Shown: positions 1 to 8,216, numbered from the stretch's first letter. The stretch is DNA of 12,353 bases from an uncultured bacterium (GCA_937894665.1 CALAWF010000244.1:1-12353); one strand, 5' to 3'. Numbers and translations are program-made. The notes: generated by a model from the sequence alone, not told the origin.

Positions 1-167
1 GCTTTGATTAAAGAGTTTTCTTGAAACGTTTTCCCTGTTTCAATTGGGTCAAAACCGCTTGGAGGTAATATAAATTCTATTCCTGAATCTTTTGCGATTT
101 CGTTTAGCTCTTTTAACTTGTGCATATTGCCTGTAGCAAAAACTATCTTCAATTTTTTATTTTCCAT
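1..167 (-). CDS. rdgB: RdgB/HAM1-family non-canonical purine NTP pyrophosphatase, N-terminal part (cut by window edge)
   Basis: A partial reading frame starts at the ATG at 165-167 and runs off the left edge after 55 full codons. The family hydrolyses dITP, XTP and ITP to the monophosphates in the cytoplasm and so keeps deaminated purines out of DNA and RNA. The translated N-terminus has the family nucleotide-binding signature ATGN at residues 11-14 followed by K17 and E20 (ATGNxxKxxE). A second conserved block at about residues 43-55 reads ETGKTFQENSLIK. Both are hallmarks of RdgB/HAM1, which is usually about 190-200 residues, so roughly three quarters of the protein lies outside the window. 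The start overlaps the end of uppS by 11 bp (157-167), implying the last visible cistron of the same minus-strand operon. The Shine-Dalgarno sequence is weak (a TAGG about 10 bases upstream, inside uppS), so translation may depend on coupling to uppS. Confidence 0.88.
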   Translation of the reverse strand, partial: MENKKLKIVFATGNMHKLKELNEIAKDSGIEFILPPSGFDPIETGKTFQENSLIK

Positions 168-870
168 AACGACGCTGCCTATTCCCAAATTCTTTTACAC
201 ATTCAATTAATAAATCCCTTCCAAATTCCGGCCAAAATTCTTTTTTGATAATAATTTCAGAATATGCAATCTGCCATAATAAATAATTCGAAATTCTTTG
301 CTCTCCTCCGGTTCTTATCAAAATATCAGGATCCGGAACTCCTGCAGTATATAAATTATCAGAAATTAGTTGTTCATTTATACTTTCAACTGGAATATTT
401 TGTTTTACAATATTTTTCACCGCATGAACCAATTCATCACGAGAGCCATAATTCAGAGCAATTTGAAGAACAACACCTGTGTTATTTTTAGTTTTTTCAA
501 CGGCATTTGCTAATATTTTTTGCAAATTTGGATTGAGTCTGGTTAAATCGCCAATAAAATGAATTTGAATATTTTCTTTGTGCATTTCATCAAGTTCGTT
601 TGTTAAAGTAACGGCGACTAGATTCATTAAAAAATCAACTTCTTCCTGTTTTCTATTCCAATTCTCTGTAGAAAAAGCATAAACCGTTAAATATTTAATT
701 CCAAACTCATCACAAGCCCTTAATGTATTACGTAGAGCATCGACACCCTTTTTATGTCCAATAGCTGTGGGCAAATTCTTTTCTTTAGCCCAACGTCTAT
801 TTCCGTCCATAATTATAGCAATATGTTTTAAATTTGTATCTTTAACAATTTGAGTTATTTCTGTTTGCAT
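157..870 (-). CDS. uppS: (Z)-undecaprenyl diphosphate synthase (cis-prenyltransferase)
   Basis: This 237-residue protein matches the usual length of bacterial cis-prenyltransferases. The enzyme adds isopentenyl units in cis to farnesyl diphosphate, making the C55 carrier lipid for peptidoglycan and other envelope polymers at the inner face of the membrane. Visible motifs are HIAIIMDGNRRWAK at residues 16-29, where D22 matches the catalytic aspartate that binds diphosphate and Mg2+; FSTENWNR at 66-73; and DPDILIRTGGEQRISNYLLWQ at about 180-200, which carries the conserved R, E and S of the IPP site. It lies 24 bp after ilvD and has a good Shine-Dalgarno (AAGGA, 7 bases before the ATG). Its 3' end overlaps rdgB by 11 bp. 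In many bacteria uppS is followed by cdsA; here it sits instead between ilvD and rdgB. No key residue appears to be missing. Confidence 0.96.
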   Translation of the reverse strand: MQTEITQIVKDTNLKHIAIIMDGNRRWAKEKNLPTAIGHKKGVDALRNTLRACDEFGIKYLTVYAFSTENWNRKQEEVDFLMNLVAVTLTNELDEMHKENIQIHFIGDLTRLNPNLQKILANAVEKTKNNTGVVLQIALNYGSRDELVHAVKNIVKQNIPVESINEQLISDNLYTAGVPDPDILIRTGGEQRISNYLLWQIAYSEIIIKKEFWPEFGRDLLIECVKEFGNRQRRYGK

Positions 871-894
871 TTATTTATCCTTATCAATTAAATA

Positions 895-2550
895 TTAAAC
901 AATTGCACCATGAGAAGCATCTTGTACGTTTTTGGCGTATTTTGCCAAATATCCTGAACTACACTTCAATTCAAACGGTTTTAATTTTGCTTTACGGCGT
1001 TCTAATTCTTTTTCAGAAACAAGAAGTTCCATTGTTCTGTTATTTATGTCAATTTTAATTTTATCTCCGTCTTCAACAAGTGCAATTGTTCCGCCTTCTG
1101 CAGCTTCTGGACAAACATGCCCAATACAAATTCCTCTTGTTGCTCCGGAAAATCTTCCATCTGTAATTAAAGCACAAGTAGTACCAAGCCCCTTACCAAC
1201 AAGAAGAGAGGTTGGAGCTAACATTTCTCTCATCCCTGGACCACCCTTAGGTCCTTCATAACGAATAATAATAATATCTCCGGCTTTAATTTTATCATCT
1301 TCAAGTGCTTTCATTGCCAATTCTTCTGAATCAAATGTCTTTGCAATACCTTCAAATTCATAGCAAGATGGGTCGATACCGGAAATTTTTGTTACACAAC
1401 CATTCGGAGCCAAATTACCATGAAGAATACCTAATCCGGGTTTTGTCGTAAACGGTTCTGAATATGGATGGATTAAATCGGTATTAACATAAGCATTTTT
1501 TGTAATTTCTGAAATTTTAAATCCACTTACTGTTTTTTTATCTGTAATTCCAACATTCGCATCTAGTAAAGTTCTTAATAAAGCTGGAACTCCACCAGCA
1601 TTATGGAAATCAGACATTGTAAAACTTGTTGCAGGGTCTAATTTTAGAATTTGATGTATTTTATAACTTAATTCTTCAAAATCATTCAGCGTAACGTCTA
1701 TTTCGCCTGCATTAGCAAGGGCTAAAATGTGTAAGAAAGAGTTTGTAGAACCTCCCATAGCCAAATCACAAATAATCGCATTTCTGAGAGTATCCTTATC
1801 AACAATATCACGAGGTTTAATATCTTTTTTTACAAGTTCGACAATCTGCATTCCACTATCAAAAGCAATTCTACGTTTTTTAGAAGATACAGCAGCAGCC
1901 GTACCACAGAAAGGTAAGCTCATCCCCATCACTTCTGCTAAACAAGCCATTGTATTAGCAGTGTACATTCCTTGACAAGAACCGGCAGAAGGACAAGATT
2001 CCTCCTCTAATTCTAAAAGTCTATCTTTATCGATAACCCCACTTCTAAATTTTCCAACGGCTTCAAAAGAACCTTTAATCATTGTTAACTTTTCACAACG
2101 ACTTTCTCCATCAAGCATTGGTCCAGCCGTAACAATTATTGTTGGAATATTTAAACGAAGAGCAGCAATTAACATTCCCGGAGTAATTTTATCGCAATTT
2201 GAAAGAAGGACTAAACCATCGAGTTGGTGAGCTTCTGCCATTGTTTCAACACAATCTGCAATTAAATCTCTGGATGGTAAAGAATATCGCATTCCGGAAT
2301 GCCCCATTGAAATGCCATCACATACCGCAGGAACTCCAAAAATAAAAGATTGTCCGCCTCCGGAGTGAATTCCTTTTTCAATTTGACGTTCCAAATCTCT
2401 CATTCCTATATGACCAGGAACTAAATCAGTAAAAGAACTGGCAATTCCAATAAATGGAACATTCATATTTTGTTTACTAACACCGGTAGCCATTAGAAGT
2501 CCTCTATGTGGAGTTCTGGCTATTCCTTCTTTTATACAATCGCTACGCAT
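895..2550 (-). CDS. ilvD: Dihydroxy-acid dehydratase
   Basis: The 551-residue protein is full length for IlvD. It dehydrates 2,3-dihydroxy-isovalerate and dihydroxy-methylvalerate to the keto-acid precursors of valine, leucine and isoleucine, using an Fe-S cluster and Mg2+. Recognisable blocks are PSRDLIAD at 92-99, SNCDKITPGM at 117-126 (cluster Cys119, metal-binding Asp120 and the lysine), SCPSAGSCQGMYTANTM at 185-201 (Cys192), MGGSTNSFLH at 265-274, and GRFSGATRGICIGHVCPEAAEGG at 465-487. At the place where [2Fe-2S] enzymes have a Cys in a TPCN-like motif this protein reads VPGH (44-47), as in the E. coli-like branch, so I infer an oxygen-sensitive [4Fe-4S] type. C77 (AVCDG) is a possible further ligand. 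The start is supported by AGAGGGA 7 bases upstream. No other ilv gene is visible; it is embedded between nagA and uppS. Confidence 0.97.
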   Translation of the reverse strand: MRSDCIKEGIARTPHRGLLMATGVSKQNMNVPFIGIASSFTDLVPGHIGMRDLERQIEKGIHSGGGQSFIFGVPAVCDGISMGHSGMRYSLPSRDLIADCVETMAEAHQLDGLVLLSNCDKITPGMLIAALRLNIPTIIVTAGPMLDGESRCEKLTMIKGSFEAVGKFRSGVIDKDRLLELEEESCPSAGSCQGMYTANTMACLAEVMGMSLPFCGTAAAVSSKKRRIAFDSGMQIVELVKKDIKPRDIVDKDTLRNAIICDLAMGGSTNSFLHILALANAGEIDVTLNDFEELSYKIHQILKLDPATSFTMSDFHNAGGVPALLRTLLDANVGITDKKTVSGFKISEITKNAYVNTDLIHPYSEPFTTKPGLGILHGNLAPNGCVTKISGIDPSCYEFEGIAKTFDSEELAMKALEDDKIKAGDIIIIRYEGPKGGPGMREMLAPTSLLVGKGLGTTCALITDGRFSGATRGICIGHVCPEAAEGGTIALVEDGDKIKIDINNRTMELLVSEKELERRKAKLKPFELKCSSGYLAKYAKNVQDASHGAIV

Positions 2551-2570
2551 AATATTTTCCCTCTGAAAAG

Positions 2571-3476
2571 TTAATAATTAACTTTTACAATATTGTAATC
2601 TTCATCCCATTCAATCTCTCCACGAGGGGCTAAAGAATGATAATCATAAGAATTTGCTATATATTGCTTGTTAAATAAACCTTTATTACCTAATATTTTA
2701 ACTATATCAGGTAATAATTTTGTACTTCCTGCAATAGTTCCTTCTTTTGAAGTTGCTTCGTGTCCGTCAAAATAAATTTTAGAACCGGCAAAATCAAATT
2801 CTTTGATACTGCTATGAGTACAAGATAGACAATCAGATACTAAAATAACTTTATTCATTGGCTTAACTTTGAAAAGTAATCTTAAGGCATCGTCAGAAAC
2901 ATGCACTCCATCTGCAATTACTTCGGTATAAATATCATCATTTATCAATGCACTAAGAGCAGTTGACTCCCCTCGATGAACAACACCTTTCATACCATTA
3001 AAAGTATGAGTTGTCGCATTACAACCGCTTAAATTACCACCAACACAATGCCCTGCTTGAACTTTTACACCCTTATCTTTCAAATAGTCAAAAGATTCCG
3101 GTTCTGCAAGTTCGGGTGCTAGTGTAATAATTTTAATGAAATCATTTTCTACTTTTTTTAAATTTTCAACTGTCGGCTTTAAAAATAAATTTGCATCATG
3201 AATACATTTTTTTTCTGGATTTAGAAATACTCCTTCTAAGTGTACACCGCAAATCTTTGCCATCTCTGAGGTTTGACGTTGAGCGGCTTGTTGAATAACT
3301 TTGACCTGCCTATTGATATTTTCAACAGTATCAGTAACTAAAGTAGGGAAAATATATCCAACACCTTCTTTTATAATTTGAGCTGAAACATCAAGCATTT
3401 CATCAACAGTTGCCAAGTTGAAATCTATTCCGTAACAGCCGTGAAAATGTTGCTCTACAAGTAAATTCGTTTTCAT
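2571..3476 (-). CDS. nagA: Short NagA-like N-acetylglucosamine-6-phosphate deacetylase
   Basis: This 301-residue protein resembles the amidohydrolase barrel of NagA, which removes acetate from GlcNAc-6-phosphate during amino-sugar and wall recycling in the cytoplasm. Visible metal and active-site motifs are HFHG at 10-13, HLEG at 79-82 (E81), AGH at 141-143 (H143), THTFNGM at 156-162 (H157), IADGVHV at 187-193 (H192) and LVSDC at 212-216 (catalytic D215), then GTIAGS at 246-251. Typical NagA is about 380-390 residues. Here the N-terminal beta-sandwich strands are absent, because the protein begins almost at the HxH strand, and the C-terminal return of that domain is reduced to about 15 residues. 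The GH-to-THxFN spacing is 14 residues, against about 21 in E. coli NagA. The ATG shares one base with the murE stop (TAATG), with AGGAAG 9 bases upstream, so the start looks genuine. The family is clear; the exact substrate is less certain. Confidence 0.8.
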   Translation of the reverse strand: MKTNLLVEQHFHGCYGIDFNLATVDEMLDVSAQIIKEGVGYIFPTLVTDTVENINRQVKVIQQAAQRQTSEMAKICGVHLEGVFLNPEKKCIHDANLFLKPTVENLKKVENDFIKIITLAPELAEPESFDYLKDKGVKVQAGHCVGGNLSGCNATTHTFNGMKGVVHRGESTALSALINDDIYTEVIADGVHVSDDALRLLFKVKPMNKVILVSDCLSCTHSSIKEFDFAGSKIYFDGHEATSKEGTIAGSTKLLPDIVKILGNKGLFNKQYIANSYDYHSLAPRGEIEWDEDYNIVKVNY

Positions 3477-4951
3477 TAGATTACACTTCCTGCAAATACT
3501 TTTCTTGCTTGTTCTCTATCGTCAAAGTGAATAGTTTTATCTTTCAATATTTGATAATCTTCATGTCCCTTACCGGCAATAAGAACTACATCGTTATTAT
3601 CTGCAATCGTTTTTAACAATGCAATTGCTTCCCCTCTATCAGGTTCAACAGTAACTTTATCAGGATCAACAGATTGCAAACCTGCAATAATATCTGTAAT
3701 AATTTGTTGAGGATCTTCTGAACGAGGATTATCACTTGTAATGATGATTTTATCTGCCAGTTTCTGAGCTATTGCACCCATTTTAGGGCGTTTTGTAGCA
3801 TCTCTATCTCCGCCACAACCAAATAAACAAATTAATTTACCACAAGATGGAGTAATTTCTCTTGCGGATTTTAATACATTTTCTAAACCATCCGGAGTGT
3901 GAGCGTAATCAACAATAACTAACGGTTTTTTATTTACTACTTCAAATCTGCCAGCAACACCATGAACATTTTGCAAAGATTTTAATGCTATCTTCAAATC
4001 AATTCCCATTGCTGTTGAAGCAGTTAATGCTGCTAATACATTATATACACTAAACATTCCGTTCATATGAAGGTTTACCGAAAATTCCCCATCTTTTGTT
4101 ACAAGGGTAAATTCAGCACCATTCAAAGAGAAATGAATATCTTTGGCAACAAAATCAGCATTATTTTTAACACCGTAAGTAAATTTTCTTACACCTTCAG
4201 GAACAACAGATAAAAATCTTTCGCCGTATTCATCATCTAAATTTACAACCGCAAAATCTCCTTCTGTCAATCTTTCAAATAACAAAGCCTTAGCCTTAAA
4301 GTAATTTTCCATTGTTATATGATAATCTAAGTGGTCTTGAGTTAGATTAGTCAAAACGGCACCGTTAAATCGGCAACCTCCAACTCTATTTTGATCTAAG
4401 GCGTGCGAACTAACTTCCATAACAACATTATCAATTTTTTCAACATCTTTAATCATTCTTAATGTAGCTTGTAATTCTGGAGCTTGTGGTGTTGTATGCT
4501 TCGCATCTCTGTATTCGCCATTAGATGATAACTTATAACCTAAAGTTCCAATTAATGCACATTTTTGGTTATTTTCTTCAAATATTTTTTGAATAAGGTG
4601 GGTAACAGTGGTTTTACCATTTGTACCAGTAACACCAATCAAATTGATACCTTTTGAAGGACTTGAATAAAATCTATCTGCAATATCAGCAATTTTATGT
4701 CTGGTTGAATCAACTTGAACTTGAGGAACACTAACACCTTCAACTTTATGCTCAACAAGTAATGCCGCTGCACCATTATCAATAGCCATTTGAGCATATT
4801 CATGACCGTCTGTATGTTCACCAACTAAACAAACAAATATATCACCTTTCTTCGTTGTTTTAGAATTGTATGAAATTCCTGAAATTTCAACATTTTTAAA
4901 ATTGATTAAATCGCTATACTTTAAGTATTCAATTAATTCATCTAATTTCAT
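3476..4951 (-). CDS. murE: UDP-MurNAc-L-Ala-D-Glu:meso-diaminopimelate ligase
   Basis: At 491 residues this is full length for MurE, the cytoplasmic ATP-dependent ligase that adds the third residue of the peptidoglycan stem peptide. Motifs in order are the P-loop GVTGTNGKTT at 106-115 (K113); TTP at 153-155, which contacts the UDP-MurNAc substrate; MEVSSHALDQNRV at 178-190; YFKAKALLF at 217-225, with K221 in the place of the carbamylated lysine; VDYAHTPD at 347-354; DNPR at 407-410 followed by SEDP; and AGKGHEDYQ at 459-467. The DNPR motif is the known marker for meso-diaminopimelate rather than L-lysine specificity, so the wall is predicted to be DAP type. The start has a strong AGGAGA six to seven bases upstream. 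It follows the penicillin-binding protein gene by 21 bp, the ftsI-murE order of the dcw cluster, but nagA replaces murF downstream. Confidence 0.97.
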   Translation of the reverse strand: MKLDELIEYLKYSDLINFKNVEISGISYNSKTTKKGDIFVCLVGEHTDGHEYAQMAIDNGAAALLVEHKVEGVSVPQVQVDSTRHKIADIADRFYSSPSKGINLIGVTGTNGKTTVTHLIQKIFEENNQKCALIGTLGYKLSSNGEYRDAKHTTPQAPELQATLRMIKDVEKIDNVVMEVSSHALDQNRVGGCRFNGAVLTNLTQDHLDYHITMENYFKAKALLFERLTEGDFAVVNLDDEYGERFLSVVPEGVRKFTYGVKNNADFVAKDIHFSLNGAEFTLVTKDGEFSVNLHMNGMFSVYNVLAALTASTAMGIDLKIALKSLQNVHGVAGRFEVVNKKPLVIVDYAHTPDGLENVLKSAREITPSCGKLICLFGCGGDRDATKRPKMGAIAQKLADKIIITSDNPRSEDPQQIITDIIAGLQSVDPDKVTVEPDRGEAIALLKTIADNNDVVLIAGKGHEDYQILKDKTIHFDDREQARKVFAGSVI

Positions 4952-4972
4952 TTTATATCTCCTATATTATTC

Positions 4973-6730
4973 TTAATTAACTTTGTTCGGTTGACCTTTA
5001 TCAGGTTTTAAATCTAAAATTCTTGCTGTTTGTTCTGCTACTTCGTGGAATACCGGACCGGCAACAGTGTTACCCCAAACCGGACCATTTTTTGCACTAT
5101 CAACAACAACATATATCAATACTTTTGGATCACTTGCTGGTAAATAACCGATTGTAGAGGTGTACATCGCTCCGGAATAACCAGAACCATTTTCTAATGG
5201 TTTTCTTGATGTTCCTGTTTTTGCTGCAACATTATATTTATCCATCTTAATGCAAGATTTACCATTATTTACACTTTCTGCTAACAGTTTTGTAATTGTA
5301 TGAGCTGTTTCTGGAGTAATCGTCGGTATTCGTTTAATCTTTTCAGCTTCCTCCTCTGGAGAATACTTTATAACATGTGGAGTAACCCTTACACCGTCAT
5401 TCGCTAATGCTGAAACAGCAGATACCATTTGCATAATAGAAACAGAAGTTCCATATCCGTATGACATTGTCATATGCAAACCTCTATCCCAAAATCTAGG
5501 GGAAGCTAACAAGCCGGAAGATTCACCTGGAAGGTCAATTCCTGATTTTTCACCAAAACCAAATTTTTTAAGCATTGTGTAAAATTCATTGTGTGTCATC
5601 AAAAATCCGACATTTACAGAACCAATGTTACTGGAGTGTTCAAACAAATAAACTAAATTGATTTTACCAGGAGCACCTTTTTGTTTGTAGTCATAATTTT
5701 CAATCGTATAACCACCGAATTTCATACGTCCAGAATCTTCAATTATTGAATGTTCATTAATTTTACCAAGCTCCATTGCACTTGTAACTGTAATAGTCTT
5801 AAATGTTGAACCAGGAGGATAAACATCCGTTAATGTCCAGTTTTTAATTTGTGTATTTGATGCCTTTTGAAATTTATTCGGGTCATATGTAGGATAAACA
5901 GCATATGCCAAAATTTCACCATTCTTAGGGTTCATAACAATAACGGCACCACGAAGAGCATCTTTTTCATGTATAATTTTTTGCAATTCTTTTTCGCAAA
6001 CGTGTTGAATTGCAGCGTCAATCGTTAAATATACATCTTGACCTTTGGGATTCATTGTAGGAACAACCGGATCAGTAGAGAAATTATAAATAATTTTTCC
6101 ATCTCTTGTTCTTTGGTATCTGGTAGCCCTTACAACGTGTTCTAACTTGTCTTTTGCCGTAAGTTCAACTCCATTTGAAACATCTGCATCAAAATTGTAA
6201 AACCCAAGGACATGAGAAGCAAAAACACCTTGTGGATACTCTCTGGTATTTTTCTTATCAAGTGAGATTGAACGGAAGCTATTATCACTAATAACTTTCA
6301 TAATCTTTTTCGCAGTATCTCTATCTACATCTTTTTTAATTGCAATAACAGGAATTTTCTTATTTGTAAGTTTGGCTCTTAATTCACTTTCTGAAATTTT
6401 TAAAATTGGGGCAAATAATTTTGCAATCTTTTCAGGTGTTTCTTTTTCACTGTAATCAACAGGGCGGGCATAAATATTATAATAAATTCTATCAGTTGCT
6501 AGTTTTATACCATGTCTATCATAAATATCACCACGAACCGCAAAATCATGACTTGAACGTTGCATTTTTCCACGTTCCCTATACTTTTGGAAATCAAAAA
6601 TTTGAACAATGAACAAATGAATAACTAAAAGTAGGATTACAACGGCATAAAAAATTCCCATTGCATCTGTTACGACGTTACAATGCTTCCTTCTGGAAGT
6701 CGTACGCATATTATCAAGCTCTTTTCTCAT
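4973..6730 (-). CDS. ftsI: FtsI-type class B penicillin-binding protein (septal transpeptidase)
   Basis: This 585-residue membrane-anchored transpeptidase is predicted to cross-link septal peptidoglycan with FtsW. A short basic N-terminus precedes one membrane segment at about residues 25-45. The periplasmic part begins with the class B pedestal motif RGDIYDRHG at 66-74, then REYPQG at 163-168 and the transpeptidase domain from about 230. Its three active-site motifs are complete: STFK at 308-311 (nucleophile S308), SSN at 366-368 and KTGT at 504-507. There are no PASTA repeats at the C-terminus. The position directly upstream of murE favours FtsI over the elongation enzyme PBP2, though motifs alone cannot separate them with certainty. 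The chosen ATG has AGGGA about 12 bases upstream, a long spacing; the ATG at codon 8 is an alternative. It is the first gene of the minus-strand operon, and mraW and ftsL are not next to it. Confidence 0.92.
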   Translation of the reverse strand: MRKELDNMRTTSRRKHCNVVTDAMGIFYAVVILLLVIHLFIVQIFDFQKYRERGKMQRSSHDFAVRGDIYDRHGIKLATDRIYYNIYARPVDYSEKETPEKIAKLFAPILKISESELRAKLTNKKIPVIAIKKDVDRDTAKKIMKVISDNSFRSISLDKKNTREYPQGVFASHVLGFYNFDADVSNGVELTAKDKLEHVVRATRYQRTRDGKIIYNFSTDPVVPTMNPKGQDVYLTIDAAIQHVCEKELQKIIHEKDALRGAVIVMNPKNGEILAYAVYPTYDPNKFQKASNTQIKNWTLTDVYPPGSTFKTITVTSAMELGKINEHSIIEDSGRMKFGGYTIENYDYKQKGAPGKINLVYLFEHSSNIGSVNVGFLMTHNEFYTMLKKFGFGEKSGIDLPGESSGLLASPRFWDRGLHMTMSYGYGTSVSIMQMVSAVSALANDGVRVTPHVIKYSPEEEAEKIKRIPTITPETAHTITKLLAESVNNGKSCIKMDKYNVAAKTGTSRKPLENGSGYSGAMYTSTIGYLPASDPKVLIYVVVDSAKNGPVWGNTVAGPVFHEVAEQTARILDLKPDKGQPNKVN

Positions 6731-6845
6731 AAATATTAACTATCCCTTACTTTTATCATATTAGCATAATAGGGAAAGAAATTTCATAATTATTAAATAA
6801 ATTTACGAAATTATATTTTTTCTTTAAATATTGTATATTTGTATT
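6731..6845. promoter_or_regulatory. Divergent intergenic region with candidate promoters for ftsI operon and amidase unit
   Basis: This 115-bp, very A+T-rich gap lies between two divergently transcribed units, so both promoters are expected here. On the minus strand, TATGAT (forward 6755-6760) matches the -10 consensus at 5 of 6 bases and lies about 25 bases from the ftsI start, but I see no good -35 at the right distance. On the plus strand, TATATT at 6834-6839 is a candidate -10 only 7 bases before the ATG at 6846, with a poor -35 (TTATAT at 6811-6816, 17-bp spacing). No operator-like inverted repeat or riboswitch is evident. In sequence this rich in A and T such boxes arise easily by chance. 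Confidence 0.4.
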
Positions 6846-8216
6846 ATGAAGAGATTTAATTTAACACTAGGTTTAGCATTATTGCTAAGTTCAACAACAG
6901 TATCACAAGCAGTATTTTCGGCAGAAATTGTTTACCCAAAATCAAATAATGTGGTAATAAATTCTCCTGAAACATTTTTCATCGGGAATGAATCCCCTGA
7001 AAAAAATCTTAAAATAAATGGAGAACCTGTTTCTATCCATACCTCTGGCGGTTTTTGGCATATGGTAAAACTTAATTATGGAGAAAATTTGTTTGTAATT
7101 GATAATGGCCGCGAAATTAAGACATATAATATCACAAGAAACAAGCCTACTACTCAGAGAGCAGTAGAACAGACTTATAAAAATTATGAAAAACCGATTA
7201 TTGTGGAAACAAATTCGGATAATGTTCCAATTCGTTCAATGCCGAATGATTTTGGATTGAACAGATTGCAACATTTACAAAAAGATATTCTTTTGCAAGT
7301 TATTGGAGAGTTTGGAAATTATTATAAGGTTCAACTTTCAAGAGATGATTTTGCTTGGATTTCAAAAGATTACTCAAAAAAAATATCAGAAGACAAATTG
7401 CCTGAGCAAAGAATAATTTCTTTTGATTATGCCGAAAATGAACAAAAACGGACCTACGTAATCAAACTTTCAGACAAAGTCCCTTATACCTTATCTGAAA
7501 GTGATGGACTTAATTTAGTAGTGTATAATGTTAAAGATTATCCCTATAATAAATATGAATGCCACATAAATAATTATGGTAAACTTTTCGGATATTCCAG
7601 TTATTATACCGACGATAATAGACTTATCATTGAAGTTAAAAACCCTCCTATAATAGACAAAACAAAGCCTTTACAAGGGTTAAAAGTAGCAATTGATGCA
7701 GGTCATGGAGGAAGCGAATTAGGAGCTATAGGCTGCCTTAATGATAAAGAAAAAGATGTAAATTTAGATATTTCAGCACTTTTAAAATCAAAATTAGAAG
7801 CTAATGGTGCAAAAGTTATAATGACAAGAGAAAGCGATTCGGATGTTGGCTTAAATGAAAGAGTTAAAATAGCAAATGCAAATGATGCTCAAATTTTTGT
7901 TAGTATCCACAATAACGCACTCCCAGATTCTGCAGCACATTTGAAAAGTACTGGTTCTGAAACATATTATTTCTATCCGCAATCAAGAGAATTAGCAAAA
8001 TCTGTTGTTGATTCATTATCGAAAGAGACAGGATTTAAAAATAATGGTGCAAAAGCTCAAAGTTTTGCCGTTGTTAGAAACACAAATTGTCCTGCAATAT
8101 TGGTTGAGGTTGGTTATATAATAAATCCTGAAGACAATGCAAAACTTGTTGATAAGGATTTTCAAAATAAAATTGCAGATGCAATATTACATGGATTGGA
8201 GAACTATTTAAAATGA
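6846..8216 (+). CDS. Secreted N-acetylmuramoyl-L-alanine amidase with SH3-like and AMIN-like modules
   Basis: The protein (456 residues from the ATG at 6846) is an exported zinc amidase that cuts the bond between MurNAc and the stem peptide. A signal peptide covers residues 1-26, with cleavage likely after FSA. Then come an Ig-like beta domain (about 32-98, with FFIGN and KINGEPV), an SH3-like domain (about 117-178, ending in DDFAWISKDY), an AMIN-like beta region (about 188-268) and an Amidase_3 domain (about 276-456). Zinc and catalytic residues are present: H287 in DAGHGG, E302 in DKEKDVN, H355 in SIHNN and E421 in VEVGY. A TTG at 6831 would add five residues (MYICI) ahead of an otherwise standard signal peptide, so I prefer the ATG. 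No Shine-Dalgarno precedes it. Its stop overlaps the next gene as ATGA. Module names other than Amidase_3 are judged from sequence pattern only. Confidence 0.92.
   Translation: MKRFNLTLGLALLLSSTTVSQAVFSAEIVYPKSNNVVINSPETFFIGNESPEKNLKINGEPVSIHTSGGFWHMVKLNYGENLFVIDNGREIKTYNITRNKPTTQRAVEQTYKNYEKPIIVETNSDNVPIRSMPNDFGLNRLQHLQKDILLQVIGEFGNYYKVQLSRDDFAWISKDYSKKISEDKLPEQRIISFDYAENEQKRTYVIKLSDKVPYTLSESDGLNLVVYNVKDYPYNKYECHINNYGKLFGYSSYYTDDNRLIIEVKNPPIIDKTKPLQGLKVAIDAGHGGSELGAIGCLNDKEKDVNLDISALLKSKLEANGAKVIMTRESDSDVGLNERVKIANANDAQIFVSIHNNALPDSAAHLKSTGSETYYFYPQSRELAKSVVDSLSKETGFKNNGAKAQSFAVVRNTNCPAILVEVGYIINPEDNAKLVDKDFQNKIADAILHGLENYLK

Noticed and set aside
932..1261. Open frame on the plus strand inside ilvD
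   Set aside because: It lies wholly opposite a well-supported ilvD, its translation shows no family pattern, and it has no ribosome binding site; it is a shadow of the real gene. The same holds for the plus-strand frames at 264-491, 1727-1975, 6406-6612 and 10334-10519.
2551..2570. Leader peptide or riboswitch ahead of ilvD
   Set aside because: The gap to nagA is only 20 bp and is mostly a Shine-Dalgarno, leaving no room for an attenuator.
4639..4824. Small minus-strand open frame inside murE
   Set aside because: It is out of frame within conserved murE sequence, with low-complexity hydrophobic translation and no motif.
6831..6845. Upstream TTG start for the plus-strand amidase
   Set aside because: It would add five residues before a typical signal peptide that begins naturally at the ATG at 6846, and it has no Shine-Dalgarno.
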